64,000 nucleotides of DNA from JBLUOA01 sp048060095 (GTDB lineage: Bacteria; Pseudomonadota; Alphaproteobacteria; Rhodobacterales; Rhodobacteraceae). The position numbers were made by a program, and so were the translations under genes. The notes below the pieces were generated by a model. It made no database searches, was not told the origin of the DNA, and was given only the letters and a program-made list of their open reading frames with translations. Of this stretch, positions 1 to 8,962 are shown one piece after another (the stretch's first letter is position 1; each line of letters opens with the position of its first letter). Location of the stretch: the NCBI RefSeq assembly GCF_048060095.1, contig NZ_JBLUOA010000001.1:806001-870000 (forward strand). The letters are read 5' to 3'.

Positions 1-1075
1 AACGCTCTACCCGATCTGGGCGCGCTTCGGGCCGGAGGAGATGCGGGTTTCGGCTAAGGTTGGCCTCGCGGAATTGGCGTTATCGGGGTGTTCGATGACG
101 TCAGATCATCTTTACCTCTACCCCAACGGCTCCCGCCTTGATGACACCATAGATGCGGCGACCGAGGTTGGGCTGCGTTTCCACCCAACGCGGGGCGCGA
201 TGTCGATTGGTGAAAGCGCGGGTGGTCTGCCCCCCGACAGCGTGGTTGAGAGGGACGAGGATATTCTGAACGACTGCATCCGCGTCGTTGATGCGTTTCA
301 CGATCCAAGCGAAGGCGCGATGGTCCGCGTCGGTATCGCGCCCTGTTCGCCGTTTTCTGTCAGTCGTGACCTGATGCGCGACGCCGCGCTGCTGGCCCGC
401 GATAAGGGAGTCATGCTGCACACCCATCTGGCCGAGAATGACGAAGACATCGCCTATAGTCTTGAAAATTTCGGCTGTCGACCGGGACAATACGCCGAGG
501 ATCTGGGCTGGACTGGCGACGACGTCTGGCACGCCCATTGCGTGAAACTTGATGGGCAGGAGATTGATCTGTTCGCCCGGAGCAAGACCGGGGTCGCGCA
601 TTGCCCGTGTTCGAACTGTCGGCTTGGCTCTGGCATCGCGCCGGTGCGGGCGATGCGGGATGCGGGGGTGAAGGTTGCGCTGGGTGTCGATGGATCGGCG
701 TCAAACGACACGGGTAATTTGGTGGCTGAGGCGCGGATGACTATGCTGCTTCAACGTGTGCAAAACGGCGCTGACGCGATGAGCGGCCGCGAGGCGCTTG
801 AGATCGCGACCCGCGGCGGGGCAGAGGTTCTGGGCCGCGACGACTGCGGGCAAATCGCTGTTGGCAAGCGCGCTGACATCGCGATGTGGGACATGCGCGG
901 GGCCGAGGCGGCCGGCAACTGGGACAAGGCCGCACTGCTGCTTGCGGGGCCGATGAAGGTCAAAAATCTGTACGTAGAAGGCCGCAAAGTCGTCCAAGAC
1001 GGTCATATTGTAACCATAGACCTGCACAAAACTGCCGAACGTCAGCAAGAACTGGCCGACAAGCTAATGGATTAA
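1..1075 (+). CDS. 8-oxoguanine deaminase-like amidohydrolase (5' end cut by window)
   Basis: The frame is open from base 2, so the gene starts left of the window and the ATG at 41 is internal. It is the C-terminal two thirds or more of an ATZ/TRZ-type metal-dependent hydrolase. Visible motifs are LYPIWARFGPEEM then SGCSMTSDHLYLYPNG near the left edge, the metal-site HTHLAEN (about 419), HAHC (about 529), HCPCSN (about 598) and the catalytic GVDGSASND (about 685). The combination resembles 8-oxoguanine deaminase and the atrazine-chlorohydrolase-like group, which remove an amino or halogen group from a purine or triazine ring. The N-terminal HxH pair is outside the window. Guanine deaminase lies 0.6 kb downstream on the other strand, which supports a purine substrate. 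The exact substrate is inferred. Confidence 0.8.
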   Translation, partial: TLYPIWARFGPEEMRVSAKVGLAELALSGCSMTSDHLYLYPNGSRLDDTIDAATEVGLRFHPTRGAMSIGESAGGLPPDSVVERDEDILNDCIRVVDAFHDPSEGAMVRVGIAPCSPFSVSRDLMRDAALLARDKGVMLHTHLAENDEDIAYSLENFGCRPGQYAEDLGWTGDDVWHAHCVKLDGQEIDLFARSKTGVAHCPCSNCRLGSGIAPVRAMRDAGVKVALGVDGSASNDTGNLVAEARMTMLLQRVQNGADAMSGREALEIATRGGAEVLGRDDCGQIAVGKRADIAMWDMRGAEAAGNWDKAALLLAGPMKVKNLYVEGRKVVQDGHIVTIDLHKTAERQQELADKLMD

Positions 1076-1125
1076 CCTCCCGTTAGTGCTGCCTCGGTCA
1101 ACTTGCCCTAGTTATCGAGGTTGCA

Positions 1126-1617
1126 ATGTACAGATTCTTTCTTCTTCCGATTGTCCTGCTGATGATTGCAGGTCCCGTTCACGCTGTGGACAACTCCGCT
1201 CAGGTGCAGCGGGTTGCGGTTCGTGCCGCACCGTCTGGCACGATTGCGCACAACGTCGGTTCGCTGCTGAACCGCGAACGTCAGGCGCGCAACTTGCCCG
1301 CCATTTCACACAGCAACACGCTAAGCGCGGTTGCGCAGGCGCACGCGAATGACATGGCGCGGCGCAACTACTTTTCGCACACGGGCGCCGATGGTTCGAC
1401 CATCAGCCGCCGGATCAAGCGTCGCGGCTACCGCCCGTGCCTGTCCGCCGAAAACATCGCCAAGGGCCAGCGTAGCCCGCAGGAAGTGATGCAGGCGTGG
1501 ATGAATTCCGCCGGACACCGCCGCAACAACCTGCACCACCGCGTGCGGGAATATGGCGTCGGCTATAGCGGTGATGGCCGCTACTGGGTTCTGGTCTTTG
1601 CCCGCCCGGGCTGCTGA
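1126..1617 (+). CDS. Secreted CAP-domain (SCP/PR-1-like) protein
   Basis: The 163-residue product begins with a hydrophobic signal peptide (MYRFFLLPIVLLMIAGPVHA). Residues about 45-163 form a CAP domain: HANDMARRNYFSH, then a GY segment, AENIAKG, a WMNSAGHR motif and a C-terminal YWVLVFARPGC. Two cysteines (in RPCLSAEN and at the very C terminus) could form a disulfide. CAP proteins of bacteria are exported and their substrates are mostly unknown, so I assign no reaction. The gene sits 50 bases after the deaminase on the same strand and converges on guaD. Confidence 0.85.
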   Translation: MYRFFLLPIVLLMIAGPVHAVDNSAQVQRVAVRAAPSGTIAHNVGSLLNRERQARNLPAISHSNTLSAVAQAHANDMARRNYFSHTGADGSTISRRIKRRGYRPCLSAENIAKGQRSPQEVMQAWMNSAGHRRNNLHHRVREYGVGYSGDGRYWVLVFARPGC

Positions 1618-1643
1618 AATCGAACGTCTGAATTAGGCGATCC

Positions 1644-1667
1644 GGGGCCGCGCTAGCCCGCGGCCCC
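1644..1667. terminator. GC-rich hairpin between convergent genes
   Basis: A perfect 9-bp stem (GGGGCCGCG paired with CGCGGCCCC, 6-base loop) lies between the CAP gene and guaD. The guaD stop codon (1653-1655) falls in the loop. There is no T-tract on either side, so termination in both directions is inferred from position and stem strength only. Confidence 0.5.
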
Positions 1668-2942
1668 TGCGATGCGCGTCTCAACAACCGCGCGGTCATC
1701 GCCCATCATAAGCGTTGGGAACAACGCCTCCCATTCCGTCTCGGCCCGATCCGCCCGCTGCGCAATCACAGCGGTCGACGACAGATCAAGCACGACGATA
1801 TCCGCCTCCATCCCTTTCGCGAGATTGCCGATCTTGTCGTCCAGCCGAAGTGCGCGGGCCGACCCAACGGTCGCCAGCCAATATAGCTGCGCCGGATGCA
1901 AGGCGGTCCCGCGAAGCTGCGCGATCTCATAAGCCGCCGCCATCGTCCGCAGCATCGAAAAGGACGACCCGCCACCGGTATCGGTCGCTAGCCCGATCCG
2001 CTGTCCTTCACCCATCAAGCCCGCCATGTCGAACAGACCGGACCCGATGAAGGTGTTCGAGGTCGGGCAGTGGACAAGGGCCGCATCAACCTCTCGCAAT
2101 CGCGCGCGCTCTCGGGCAGTCAAGTGGATCGCGTGGCCATACATCCCGCCGGGGCCGAGCAGGCCGTGCGCCTCATACGTGTCGAGGTAGTCGCGCGCAT
2201 CGGGATAAAGCTCTGCCACCCACGCGATTTCATCGGTCTGCTCGCTCAGATGCGTTTGCATCAGGCAATCGGGATGCTCGCCCCAAAGCGTACCAAGCGC
2301 CGCAAGCTGGTCGGGTGTCGAGGTTGGCGAAAACCGCGGCGTAATGGCGTAAACACCCCGCCCTCGCCCATGCCACTTTTCAAGCAGACGCTTGCTGTCG
2401 TCATAGGCGCCTTGCGCCGTGTCGCGAAGACCGTCCGGCGCGTTGCGGTCCATACAGGTCTTGCCAGCGACGACGCGTTGATTGCGCCCTTCCGCCGCCT
2501 CAAACAGCGCATCGACGCTTTCGGGATGGATGGTGCAAAAGCTCGCCATCGTCGTCGTGCCGTTCGCGCGGGTCAGATCAAGGTATCGCGCAGCCACGTC
2601 TTTCGCGTAATCCGCGTCGCCAAAGCGGGTCTCTTCCGGGAACGTATAGGTGTTTAGCCAGTCGATCAGTCGCTTTCCCCAGCTTGCGATGATGCCCGTC
2701 TGGGGATAGTGGGCGTGCGCGTCAACGAAACCCGCGGTGATCAGCGCATTGCCGTGATCGACGACATCCGCGTCGGGATAGGCAGCGCCAAGCGTATCGG
2801 CCCCACCCACGTCTTGAATGATACCATCCGCGATCACGACCGCCCCGCGCCGTTCCCAGATGGCGGCATCCTCAATCGGAGCGTGGAACGGGTCATCGGC
2901 GAACCGCAGGGTTTGCCCCAGCAAAACCGTCGTTGATGTCAT
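1653..2942 (-). CDS. guaD: Guanine deaminase
   Basis: The 429-residue product is a zinc amidohydrolase that converts guanine to xanthine and ammonia in the cytoplasm. It shows the metal-binding HAHYPQTG and the guanine deaminase hallmark TYTFPEE close behind it, PRFSPTSTPDQL, the QTHLSEQ histidine, HAIHLT and the catalytic DTGGGSSFSM. The ATG at 2942 (MTSTTVLLGQTLRFADDP) is chosen because the open frame upstream of it is only the antisense of mgtE. Length is normal for the family. Its product xanthine is the substrate of the xdhABC enzyme encoded at 53-57.5 kb. Divergent from mgtE with 123 bases between them. Confidence 0.93.
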   Translation of the reverse strand: MTSTTVLLGQTLRFADDPFHAPIEDAAIWERRGAVVIADGIIQDVGGADTLGAAYPDADVVDHGNALITAGFVDAHAHYPQTGIIASWGKRLIDWLNTYTFPEETRFGDADYAKDVAARYLDLTRANGTTTMASFCTIHPESVDALFEAAEGRNQRVVAGKTCMDRNAPDGLRDTAQGAYDDSKRLLEKWHGRGRGVYAITPRFSPTSTPDQLAALGTLWGEHPDCLMQTHLSEQTDEIAWVAELYPDARDYLDTYEAHGLLGPGGMYGHAIHLTARERARLREVDAALVHCPTSNTFIGSGLFDMAGLMGEGQRIGLATDTGGGSSFSMLRTMAAAYEIAQLRGTALHPAQLYWLATVGSARALRLDDKIGNLAKGMEADIVVLDLSSTAVIAQRADRAETEWEALFPTLMMGDDRAVVETRIAGAAG

Positions 2943-3065
2943 TGGCAAGTCGCTCCTTCCAGCGGCCACGATACGGTGTAGCGCGGCGGGCGTAAATTCC
3001 CTGAATTGGCCCTGTTGCTTCGCCATTCCTTTGGCTAAGGTTTGGCCAACGGGAAAGGGGCGGGC

Positions 3066-4451
3066 ATGAGCGACGAAGACCTCGATATCGAAGAGCGCGA
3101 AGACGAAGATTTTTCGCTTGATCGAGGTTTGGTCCCGGCCGTCCGATTGGCCTTGGCGTCTGGTGACAGCGCCCGTCTGACCGAAATCCTTGAACCGCTC
3201 CACGCCGCTGACATCGCCGACCTTCTGGAACAGGTCGATAGCGGCGACCGGCGCGAGATGCTGCTGCTTGGCGCGGGCCTGTTTGATGGCGACGTGCTGT
3301 CCGAACTCGACGACTCCCTGCGCGAAGAGGTGATTGAGTTCCTGCCGCCCGAAATCTTGTCGGACGCGGTCCGGGATCTTGAAACCGATGATGTCGTCGA
3401 TCTGGTCGAAGACCTCGAAGACGACCAGATGGAGACGATTCTTGGCGCGCTTGAAAGTGCCGACCGGGTCGCCGTCGAACAGGCGCTGTCCTACCCCGAG
3501 GAGTCCGCCGGCCGCTTGATGCAGCGCGAGATCGTGATGGCGCCGGAGCACTGGACCGTTGGCGAAACCATCGACTACCTCCGCTCGCAAGACGACCTGC
3601 CGGAACAGTTCTATCACGTGATCCTGACCGACCCGCGCCTGAAGCCAGTTGGCTATGTGACGCTTGGCAAGCTGCTCGGCGCGCCACGGATGACGCCGCT
3701 CAATACGATCACCGAAGACAGCTTTCGCATCTTCCGCGTCACCCAACCGGAAGAAGATGTCGCCTATGCCTTCAACCAATACCACCTGATTTCCGCGCCG
3801 GTGGTCGATGAGGATGACAGGCTGGTCGGCGTCATCACCATCGACGACGCGATGATCGTTCTGGATGAGGAGAACGAAGAAGACATCCTGCGCCTCGCCG
3901 GTGTCGGCGAGGAAAGCAGCCTGTCCGACCGGGTTATCGAAACCACGAAACGCCGGTTCCCGTGGCTTTTCGTAAACCTGATCACCGCCATCCTCGCGTC
4001 GATGGTTATCGCACAGTTCGAAGACACGATTTCCCAGTTCGTCGCACTCGCCGTTTTGATGCCGATTGTGGCGTCCATGGGCGGCAACGCGGGCACGCAG
4101 GCGCTGACCGTTGCGGTGCGTGCGATTGCGACCAAAGACCTTACGGGCTCTAACGTCTGGCGGGTGATCCGGCGGGAGTGCATGGTCGGACTCGTCAACG
4201 GGTTGATCTTCGCCGTGGTGATGGGGGCGGTCGGATACCTCTGGTTCGGCAGCGCGGTGCTGGGCGGTGTGATCGCGGCAGCGATGGTCATCAACCTGGT
4301 CATCGCCGGGCTTGCCGGGATCTTGATTCCAGTAACGCTTGAACGGCTCAAAATCGACCCCGCCTTGGCGTCCGGCGCATTCGTGACGACCGTGACCGAC
4401 GTTGTCGGCTTCTTCGCGTTTCTCGGCCTTGCAGGATGGATGCTGTTTTGA
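3066..4451 (+). CDS. mgtE: Magnesium transporter MgtE
   Basis: The 461-residue inner-membrane Mg2+ channel has the usual order: an acidic N-terminal MgtE_N helical domain (about 20-135), a CBS pair (about 136-265, with SAPVVDEDDRLVGVITIDD) and a C-terminal membrane domain from about 290 with the conserved PIVASMGGNAGTQAL segment. The ATG at 3066 follows a GGGAAAGGGG ribosome site, so it is preferred to an in-frame TTG at 3042. The 3' end overlaps the next gene by 16 bases, suggesting co-translation. In this family the cytosolic domains sense Mg2+ and close the pore. Confidence 0.93.
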   Translation: MSDEDLDIEEREDEDFSLDRGLVPAVRLALASGDSARLTEILEPLHAADIADLLEQVDSGDRREMLLLGAGLFDGDVLSELDDSLREEVIEFLPPEILSDAVRDLETDDVVDLVEDLEDDQMETILGALESADRVAVEQALSYPEESAGRLMQREIVMAPEHWTVGETIDYLRSQDDLPEQFYHVILTDPRLKPVGYVTLGKLLGAPRMTPLNTITEDSFRIFRVTQPEEDVAYAFNQYHLISAPVVDEDDRLVGVITIDDAMIVLDEENEEDILRLAGVGEESSLSDRVIETTKRRFPWLFVNLITAILASMVIAQFEDTISQFVALAVLMPIVASMGGNAGTQALTVAVRAIATKDLTGSNVWRVIRRECMVGLVNGLIFAVVMGAVGYLWFGSAVLGGVIAAAMVINLVIAGLAGILIPVTLERLKIDPALASGAFVTTVTDVVGFFAFLGLAGWMLF

Positions 4452-5008
4452 TTGATCTGAACGAAGTGAAAGCCGAGGCGCGCAAAGCTGCGTTCGCCCG
4501 CCGAAAAACGGCACATGAGGCGGGTCACGATGCCCTGGGCGCCGCACGACTGCTTGAACTGTTAGAGCCTTACGCCGGTCGCACGCTTTCTGGTTACATG
4601 CCGATCCGCACCGAGATCGACCCGCGCCCGGTGATGGCGCAGATGGCGGAAACGGGCTTCGTCACCGTTCCGGTGATTGAGGGCGAGGGCCAACCGCTTC
4701 GCTTCAGCCGCTGGACGCCAGAAAGCGAGATGGTTGATGGCCCCTTTGGTGCCCGCATCCCCGCCGTGGCAGACTACTACGAACCCGAAGTGCTTATTGT
4801 GCCGCTCCTTGCCTTCGACCGGGCGGGCAACCGTCTCGGCTATGGCGGCGGGTTTTATGATCGAACCCTTGAACGCCTGCGTGCGATCCGCCGAACCATC
4901 GCAATCGGCTTTGCCTACAGCGCTCAGGAGGTTGACGATTTGCCGACCGAGCCGACCGATCAAAAGCTCGACTACATCGTGACGGAACAAGGCACGCTTA
5001 GCTTCTGA
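4436..5008 (+). CDS. 5-formyltetrahydrofolate cyclo-ligase
   Basis: The 190-residue product belongs to the 5-FTHF cyclo-ligase (MTHFS, E. coli YgfA/Fau) family, which uses ATP to convert 5-formyl-THF to 5,10-methenyl-THF. The signature is the nucleotide-binding NRLGYGGGFYDRTL near residue 135, preceded by a PLLAFD strand. An N-terminal Lys/Arg-rich helix (AEARKAAFARRK) is typical. The ATG at 4436 lies inside mgtE; a TTG at 4448 is an alternative. A 33-bp intergenic repeat begins two bases after the stop codon. Confidence 0.9.
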   Translation: MDAVLIDLNEVKAEARKAAFARRKTAHEAGHDALGAARLLELLEPYAGRTLSGYMPIRTEIDPRPVMAQMAETGFVTVPVIEGEGQPLRFSRWTPESEMVDGPFGARIPAVADYYEPEVLIVPLLAFDRAGNRLGYGGGFYDRTLERLRAIRRTIAIGFAYSAQEVDDLPTEPTDQKLDYIVTEQGTLSF

Positions 5009-5010
5009 GC

Positions 5011-5043
5011 TTCATCCTGCCAAAAATACTCGCGCCGCAGGCA
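5011..5043 (+). repeat. 33-bp intergenic repeat, copy 1
   Basis: Begins TTCATCCTGCCAAAAATACT and ends GCAGGCA. It differs from copies 2 and 3 at 3 of 33 positions. It starts 2 bases after the stop codon of the cyclo-ligase gene and points in the same direction as that gene. Confidence 0.85.
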
Positions 5044-5089
5044 AGAAATCTCATTGCGCGCGGGCGGTATCGGGCCTACCCCTTTTGCC

Positions 5090-5902
5090 ATGAAAATACT
5101 GTTCCTTGGTGATGTCGTTGGTCGCGCAGGCCGCAGCGCGATTGTAGAGCGTCTGAAGTCCTTGCGAGAGGATTGGCGGCTTGATGTCGTTGTTGTCAAC
5201 GCTGAAAACGCGACCTCGGGCGCGGGGTTGTCACCGGCGCACGCAAAAACTCTGCTCGATGCTGGGGCGGATGTGCTGACCCTTGGCGATCATGCGTTCG
5301 ATCAGCGCGACATGCTCAGCTTTATTGAGCAGGAACCGCGCATTATTCGTCCGCTCAACTTTGCCAAGGGCGCGCCGGGCAAGGGTGCGCGGCTGATCGA
5401 TGCCGGACGGGGCCGCAAATTGTTGGTCGTGCAGGTGCTCGGCCAAGTCTTCATGAAACGCGCGTTCGCCGATCCGTTTTCGGCCGTCGAGGCGGAGCTG
5501 AAGAAACACCCGCTCGGCGGCGTCGCGCATGCCATTCTGGTCGACATGCATTGCGAGGCAACGTCCGAAAAGATGGGCATGGGCCACTGGTGCGACGGCC
5601 GCGCCAGCGCCGTTGTCGGAACGCACACGCATATTCCAACGGCGGATGCCCAGATTTTGTCGGGCGGCACCGCGTTTCAATCGGATGCAGGCATGTGCGG
5701 CGACTATAATTCGGTTATCGGGATGGAGAAGGCCGAACCGATGCGCCGCTTCGTGACAGGCATGGGCAAGGGCCGTTTCACCCCGGCGACCGGAGAGGCG
5801 ACGCTGTCCGGCCTCTACGTTGAAACGGACGACCGAACCGGGCTCACCACGAAAACCAAGATGATCCGCGTCGGCGGACGGCTAGAGGCGGCCACTCCAT
5901 GA
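5090..5902 (+). CDS. YmdB-like metallophosphoesterase
   Basis: The 270-residue product matches the TIGR00282/YmdB calcineurin-like phosphoesterase family, known as cyclic-nucleotide phosphodiesterases. Metal-site motifs are GDVVGRAGR at the N terminus, NAENATSGAG, GDHAFDQ, DMHCEATSEK and GTHTHIPTAD. Many family members have GNH where this has GDH (about residue 67). The ATG at 5090 gives MKILFLGDVVGRAG, the conserved family start; an in-frame TTG at 5054 would add a non-conserved tail. It overlaps the following transporter gene by 4 bases (ATGA). The biological substrate in alphaproteobacteria is not known to me. Confidence 0.88.
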   Translation: MKILFLGDVVGRAGRSAIVERLKSLREDWRLDVVVVNAENATSGAGLSPAHAKTLLDAGADVLTLGDHAFDQRDMLSFIEQEPRIIRPLNFAKGAPGKGARLIDAGRGRKLLVVQVLGQVFMKRAFADPFSAVEAELKKHPLGGVAHAILVDMHCEATSEKMGMGHWCDGRASAVVGTHTHIPTADAQILSGGTAFQSDAGMCGDYNSVIGMEKAEPMRRFVTGMGKGRFTPATGEATLSGLYVETDDRTGLTTKTKMIRVGGRLEAATP

Positions 5903-6834
5903 GGGGTACGCCCGGGCTCGTCCTGATCCTGATCGTTCTGGGCGCGGGTTGGGGGATCACGCAACCTCTTGCGAAAATCGCGGTGTCAGGCGGGTATCAA
6001 CCGCTCGGCCTGATTTTCTGGCAGATGGTCATCGTCGCGGTGGTGCTGGGCGTGATCGTTCTACTGCGCGGGCGGGCGTTGCCGATGACGGCACGGCATA
6101 TAAAACTCTACACCATCATCGCCTTGATCGGCACGGTGCTGCCGGGCGCTGCATCCTATCGTGCGATCTTTCATTTGCCGTCAGGGGTAGTTTCGATCCT
6201 GCTCTCGCTCGTTCCGATGATCGCGTTTCCCGTTGCGTTGATGCTCGGCAACGACCGGTTCAGTTGGTTTCGGTTGCTCGGGTTGCTGACTGGCCTCGTC
6301 GGAGTCCTGCTTCTGACCGTGCCAGACGCGAGTTTGCCTGAGCCGGACCTTGCCATCTGGGTGCTCATCGCGCTGCTTGCCCCGGTGTGCTACGCGTGTG
6401 AGGGGAATTACGTCGCCCGTTGGGGAACGGAAGGTCTCGACCCGATCCAGACCCTTTGCGGCGGATCGATCATCGGTATGATCATCTCGCTTCCACTTGC
6501 CGTCTTTAGTGGGCAGTGGATATCGCCCTTGCCGCCTTGGGGCGCGGCGGATGGGGCTTTGCTGGCGTCTTCGGTCATACATGCAGGTGTTTATTCCAGC
6601 TATGTTTGGCTCGTCGGTCGGGCCGGTCCCAGCTTTGCCGTTCAGGTGTCCTATCTCGTTACGGGGTTCGGCGTTCTATGGGCGATGGCGCTGCTGGGCG
6701 AGGCATATTCCGGCTTTGTCTGGGTCGCGATGGGGCTAATGCTGATCGGGATCTTCCTTGTTCAACCGCGGGAAAACAGCGCGCTTGTGCCTGCGCCCTC
6801 GCTCGGTAATGATAGCCCAGATGACCAAGTCTGA
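5899..6834 (+). CDS. DMT-family (EamA) inner-membrane transporter
   Basis: The 311-residue hydrophobic protein has about ten membrane segments arranged as two EamA repeats. The first begins with LVLILIVLGAGWGITQPLAKIAV, typical of drug/metabolite transporters, and the second ends near LMLIGIFLVQ. The substrate cannot be read from sequence. It is translationally coupled to the phosphoesterase gene (4-base overlap) and followed after 9 bases by an SLC13 permease, so the three may share a transcript. Confidence 0.85.
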   Translation: MRGTPGLVLILIVLGAGWGITQPLAKIAVSGGYQPLGLIFWQMVIVAVVLGVIVLLRGRALPMTARHIKLYTIIALIGTVLPGAASYRAIFHLPSGVVSILLSLVPMIAFPVALMLGNDRFSWFRLLGLLTGLVGVLLLTVPDASLPEPDLAIWVLIALLAPVCYACEGNYVARWGTEGLDPIQTLCGGSIIGMIISLPLAVFSGQWISPLPPWGAADGALLASSVIHAGVYSSYVWLVGRAGPSFAVQVSYLVTGFGVLWAMALLGEAYSGFVWVAMGLMLIGIFLVQPRENSALVPAPSLGNDSPDDQV

Positions 6835-6843
6835 CGTGACCTG

Positions 6844-8625
6844 ATGGACCTGTTTTCCTTCCTGTCCCCGATGGGGGAGGCGATATTGGCCCTTTGCGTG
6901 GTTGGGGTCATGTTTCTGCTGTTTATTAAGGAAATTTACCCGACCGAGGTGGTCGCCATCGCGGGCGCCGCCGTCATGCTCGCGACCGGAGTCCTGCCTT
7001 ACAAGGACGCGCTGACCGTGTTGTCGAATCCCGCGCCGTGGACGATTGCCACGATGTTTATCGTCATGGGGGCATTGGTGCGCACCGGGGCGCTCGACTG
7101 GTTCACGCAGGTGGCGGAACGGAACGCCGAAGCGCGCCCCGTTCTGTCCGTCGCGGCGCTTATGGGGTTTGTCATCATGGCTTCGGCAATCGTGTCGAAC
7201 ACGCCGGTCGTTGTTGTGATGATCCCGGTCTTTGTCCAACTCGCCCGCAAACTGAAGGTGTCGGCATCAAAGCTGTTGATCCCGCTCAGCTACGCCGCGA
7301 TCCTTGGGGGAACGCTGACCCTGATCGGGACATCGACGAACCTGCTGGTCGATGGTGTCGCGCGGGCGAATGGGCTCAAGGCATTTTCGATTTTCGAAGT
7401 CACGCCGCTCGCCATCATCCTAGTTGCGTGGGGGATGCTGTATCTGAGGGTCATCGGTCCGCGCCTGTTGCCGGATCGGGACAGCATGGCGAACCTGCTG
7501 TCTGACAAGTCAAAGATGAAGTTCTTTACCGAAGTCGCGATCCCCGAAGACAGCGAACTGATCGGGCAGGAGGTTGTTACCATAGACCTCTTCAAACGCG
7601 AGGGTGTGCGGCTGGTCGACGTTCTGCGCGGTGACGCGTCTTTGCGTCGTGACCTGCGCGGGGTCGAATTGGAGCCGGGCGACCGCGTTGTTCTGCGCAC
7701 CGAAATGGCAGAGCTTCTGGGCCTTCAGCAATCAAAAGAGGTGCGGATGGTGGACAAACTGTCCTCGGTCCAGACCTCAACCGTTGAGGTGCTGATTTCG
7801 CCAGGATGTCAGATGGTCGGGCGGTCGCTCGGCTCGCTCAGACTGCGGCGTCGGTATGGTGTTTACCCGCTCGCGGTTCATCGCCGGAACCAGAACATCG
7901 GGCGCAAGCTGGATGATCTGGTTGTTCGGGTTGGCGATACCCTGCTGCTTGAGGGCGCACCGGGCGACATTCAGCGGCTGGCGGCGGATATGGGCCTCGT
8001 CGATATTTCGCAGCCTTCAGCGCGGGCCTACCGCCGCCGCCACGCGCCGCTGGCCATCGCAGCGATGCTTGGCATTGTCGCGCTTGCGGCTGTCGGGGTC
8101 GCGCCGATCTTCCTTCTGTCCGTCCTCGCGGTCGCCCTAGTGCTGCTGACCCGCTGCATTGATGCAGAGGAGGCGTTTTCCTTTGTCGACGGCAGATTGC
8201 TCGCCCTGATCTTTGCAATGCTCGCGATTGGGGCCGCGCTGGAGGCTTCGGGCGCGGTAAAGCTGATTGTCGATGCGGTCGCGCCCGCGTTGGGTGGCCT
8301 GCCGCCCTTCCTGATCGTCTGGGCGATCTACCTGCTGACAAGCGTCCTGACAGAGCTTGTGTCGAACAATGCCGTGGCCGTCGTCGTGACGCCCATCGCG
8401 ATCGGGCTGGCAACCGCGCTCGGGATCGATCCGCGCCCGCTGGTCGTTGCGGTGATGGTTGCCGCATCGGCAAGTTTCGCAACGCCCATCGGCTATCAGA
8501 CGAACATGCTGGTCTACGGGCCGGGGGGCTATCGGTTCACCGATTTCATGAAGATCGGGATACCGCTGAACCTGTCTGTCGGGCTGCTCGCTTCGGCCCT
8601 GATCCCGTTTATCTGGCCGTTGTAG
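6844..8625 (+). CDS. SLC13-type permease with TrkA-C domains
   Basis: The 593-residue protein belongs to the SLC13/DASS (CitMHS-like) anion symporter group. An N-terminal block of hydrophobic helices (about 1-210) contains the conserved SNTPVVVVMIP and LIGTSTNLLVDG; the middle (about 215-395) holds two RCK/TrkA-C-type cytosolic domains; the second helix block carries LVSNNAVAVVVTPIAIG and ATPIGYQTNMLVYGPGGY near the C terminus. Family members move sulfate, di/tricarboxylates or similar anions; the substrate here is unknown. A similar permease (589 residues) is encoded convergently just downstream. Confidence 0.88.
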   Translation: MDLFSFLSPMGEAILALCVVGVMFLLFIKEIYPTEVVAIAGAAVMLATGVLPYKDALTVLSNPAPWTIATMFIVMGALVRTGALDWFTQVAERNAEARPVLSVAALMGFVIMASAIVSNTPVVVVMIPVFVQLARKLKVSASKLLIPLSYAAILGGTLTLIGTSTNLLVDGVARANGLKAFSIFEVTPLAIILVAWGMLYLRVIGPRLLPDRDSMANLLSDKSKMKFFTEVAIPEDSELIGQEVVTIDLFKREGVRLVDVLRGDASLRRDLRGVELEPGDRVVLRTEMAELLGLQQSKEVRMVDKLSSVQTSTVEVLISPGCQMVGRSLGSLRLRRRYGVYPLAVHRRNQNIGRKLDDLVVRVGDTLLLEGAPGDIQRLAADMGLVDISQPSARAYRRRHAPLAIAAMLGIVALAAVGVAPIFLLSVLAVALVLLTRCIDAEEAFSFVDGRLLALIFAMLAIGAALEASGAVKLIVDAVAPALGGLPPFLIVWAIYLLTSVLTELVSNNAVAVVVTPIAIGLATALGIDPRPLVVAVMVAASASFATPIGYQTNMLVYGPGGYRFTDFMKIGIPLNLSVGLLASALIPFIWPL

Positions 8626-8626
8626 G

Positions 8627-8956
8627 ATGCGGCGAGTCCTCATCTTATGCGGCCTGCTCGCCGCCTGCACGGCCACCGGAACCGGACCGCGTTCCGGCCC
8701 CGCAACGGTGGAGGAGGTGATCCTTTACCGCGACAACCTGACTGTTGAGATGAGCGATGGACGCCTCTGCACGGGCGTGCGGAATGGCGCGCTGTCGGGG
8801 TGGCGCGGCGTTCTCGGCGGTTGCCCCTATCCGTTGCCGTTCACCGTGGCCCGTGCTGGCAAACCAGCGCCGCGCGTGGTTCTGAGCGAGGGCGTTCAGG
8901 GCACGATTAGCGTGCAGATAACGACGGAAACCGGGGTTTTGACGTTCGGGCGGTGA
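8627..8956 (+). CDS. Small putative lipoprotein
   Basis: A 109-residue product starting two bases after the permease stop. The N terminus MRRVLILCGLLAAC looks like a lipoprotein signal with a lipobox ending at Cys14, so an envelope location is likely. The mature part is mostly beta-like with two further cysteines (LCTGVRNG, GGCPYPLP). I do not recognise the family. The tight spacing after the SLC13 gene suggests co-expression. Confidence 0.65.
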   Translation: MRRVLILCGLLAACTATGTGPRSGPATVEEVILYRDNLTVEMSDGRLCTGVRNGALSGWRGVLGGCPYPLPFTVARAGKPAPRVVLSEGVQGTISVQITTETGVLTFGR

Positions 8957-8962
8957 TCCGGC

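Noticed and set aside
2943..4547. Minus-strand open frame continuing upstream of guaD across mgtE
   Set aside because: It is antisense of mgtE; guaD homology and its usual start begin at 2942, and the extension has no ribosome site or recognisable domain.
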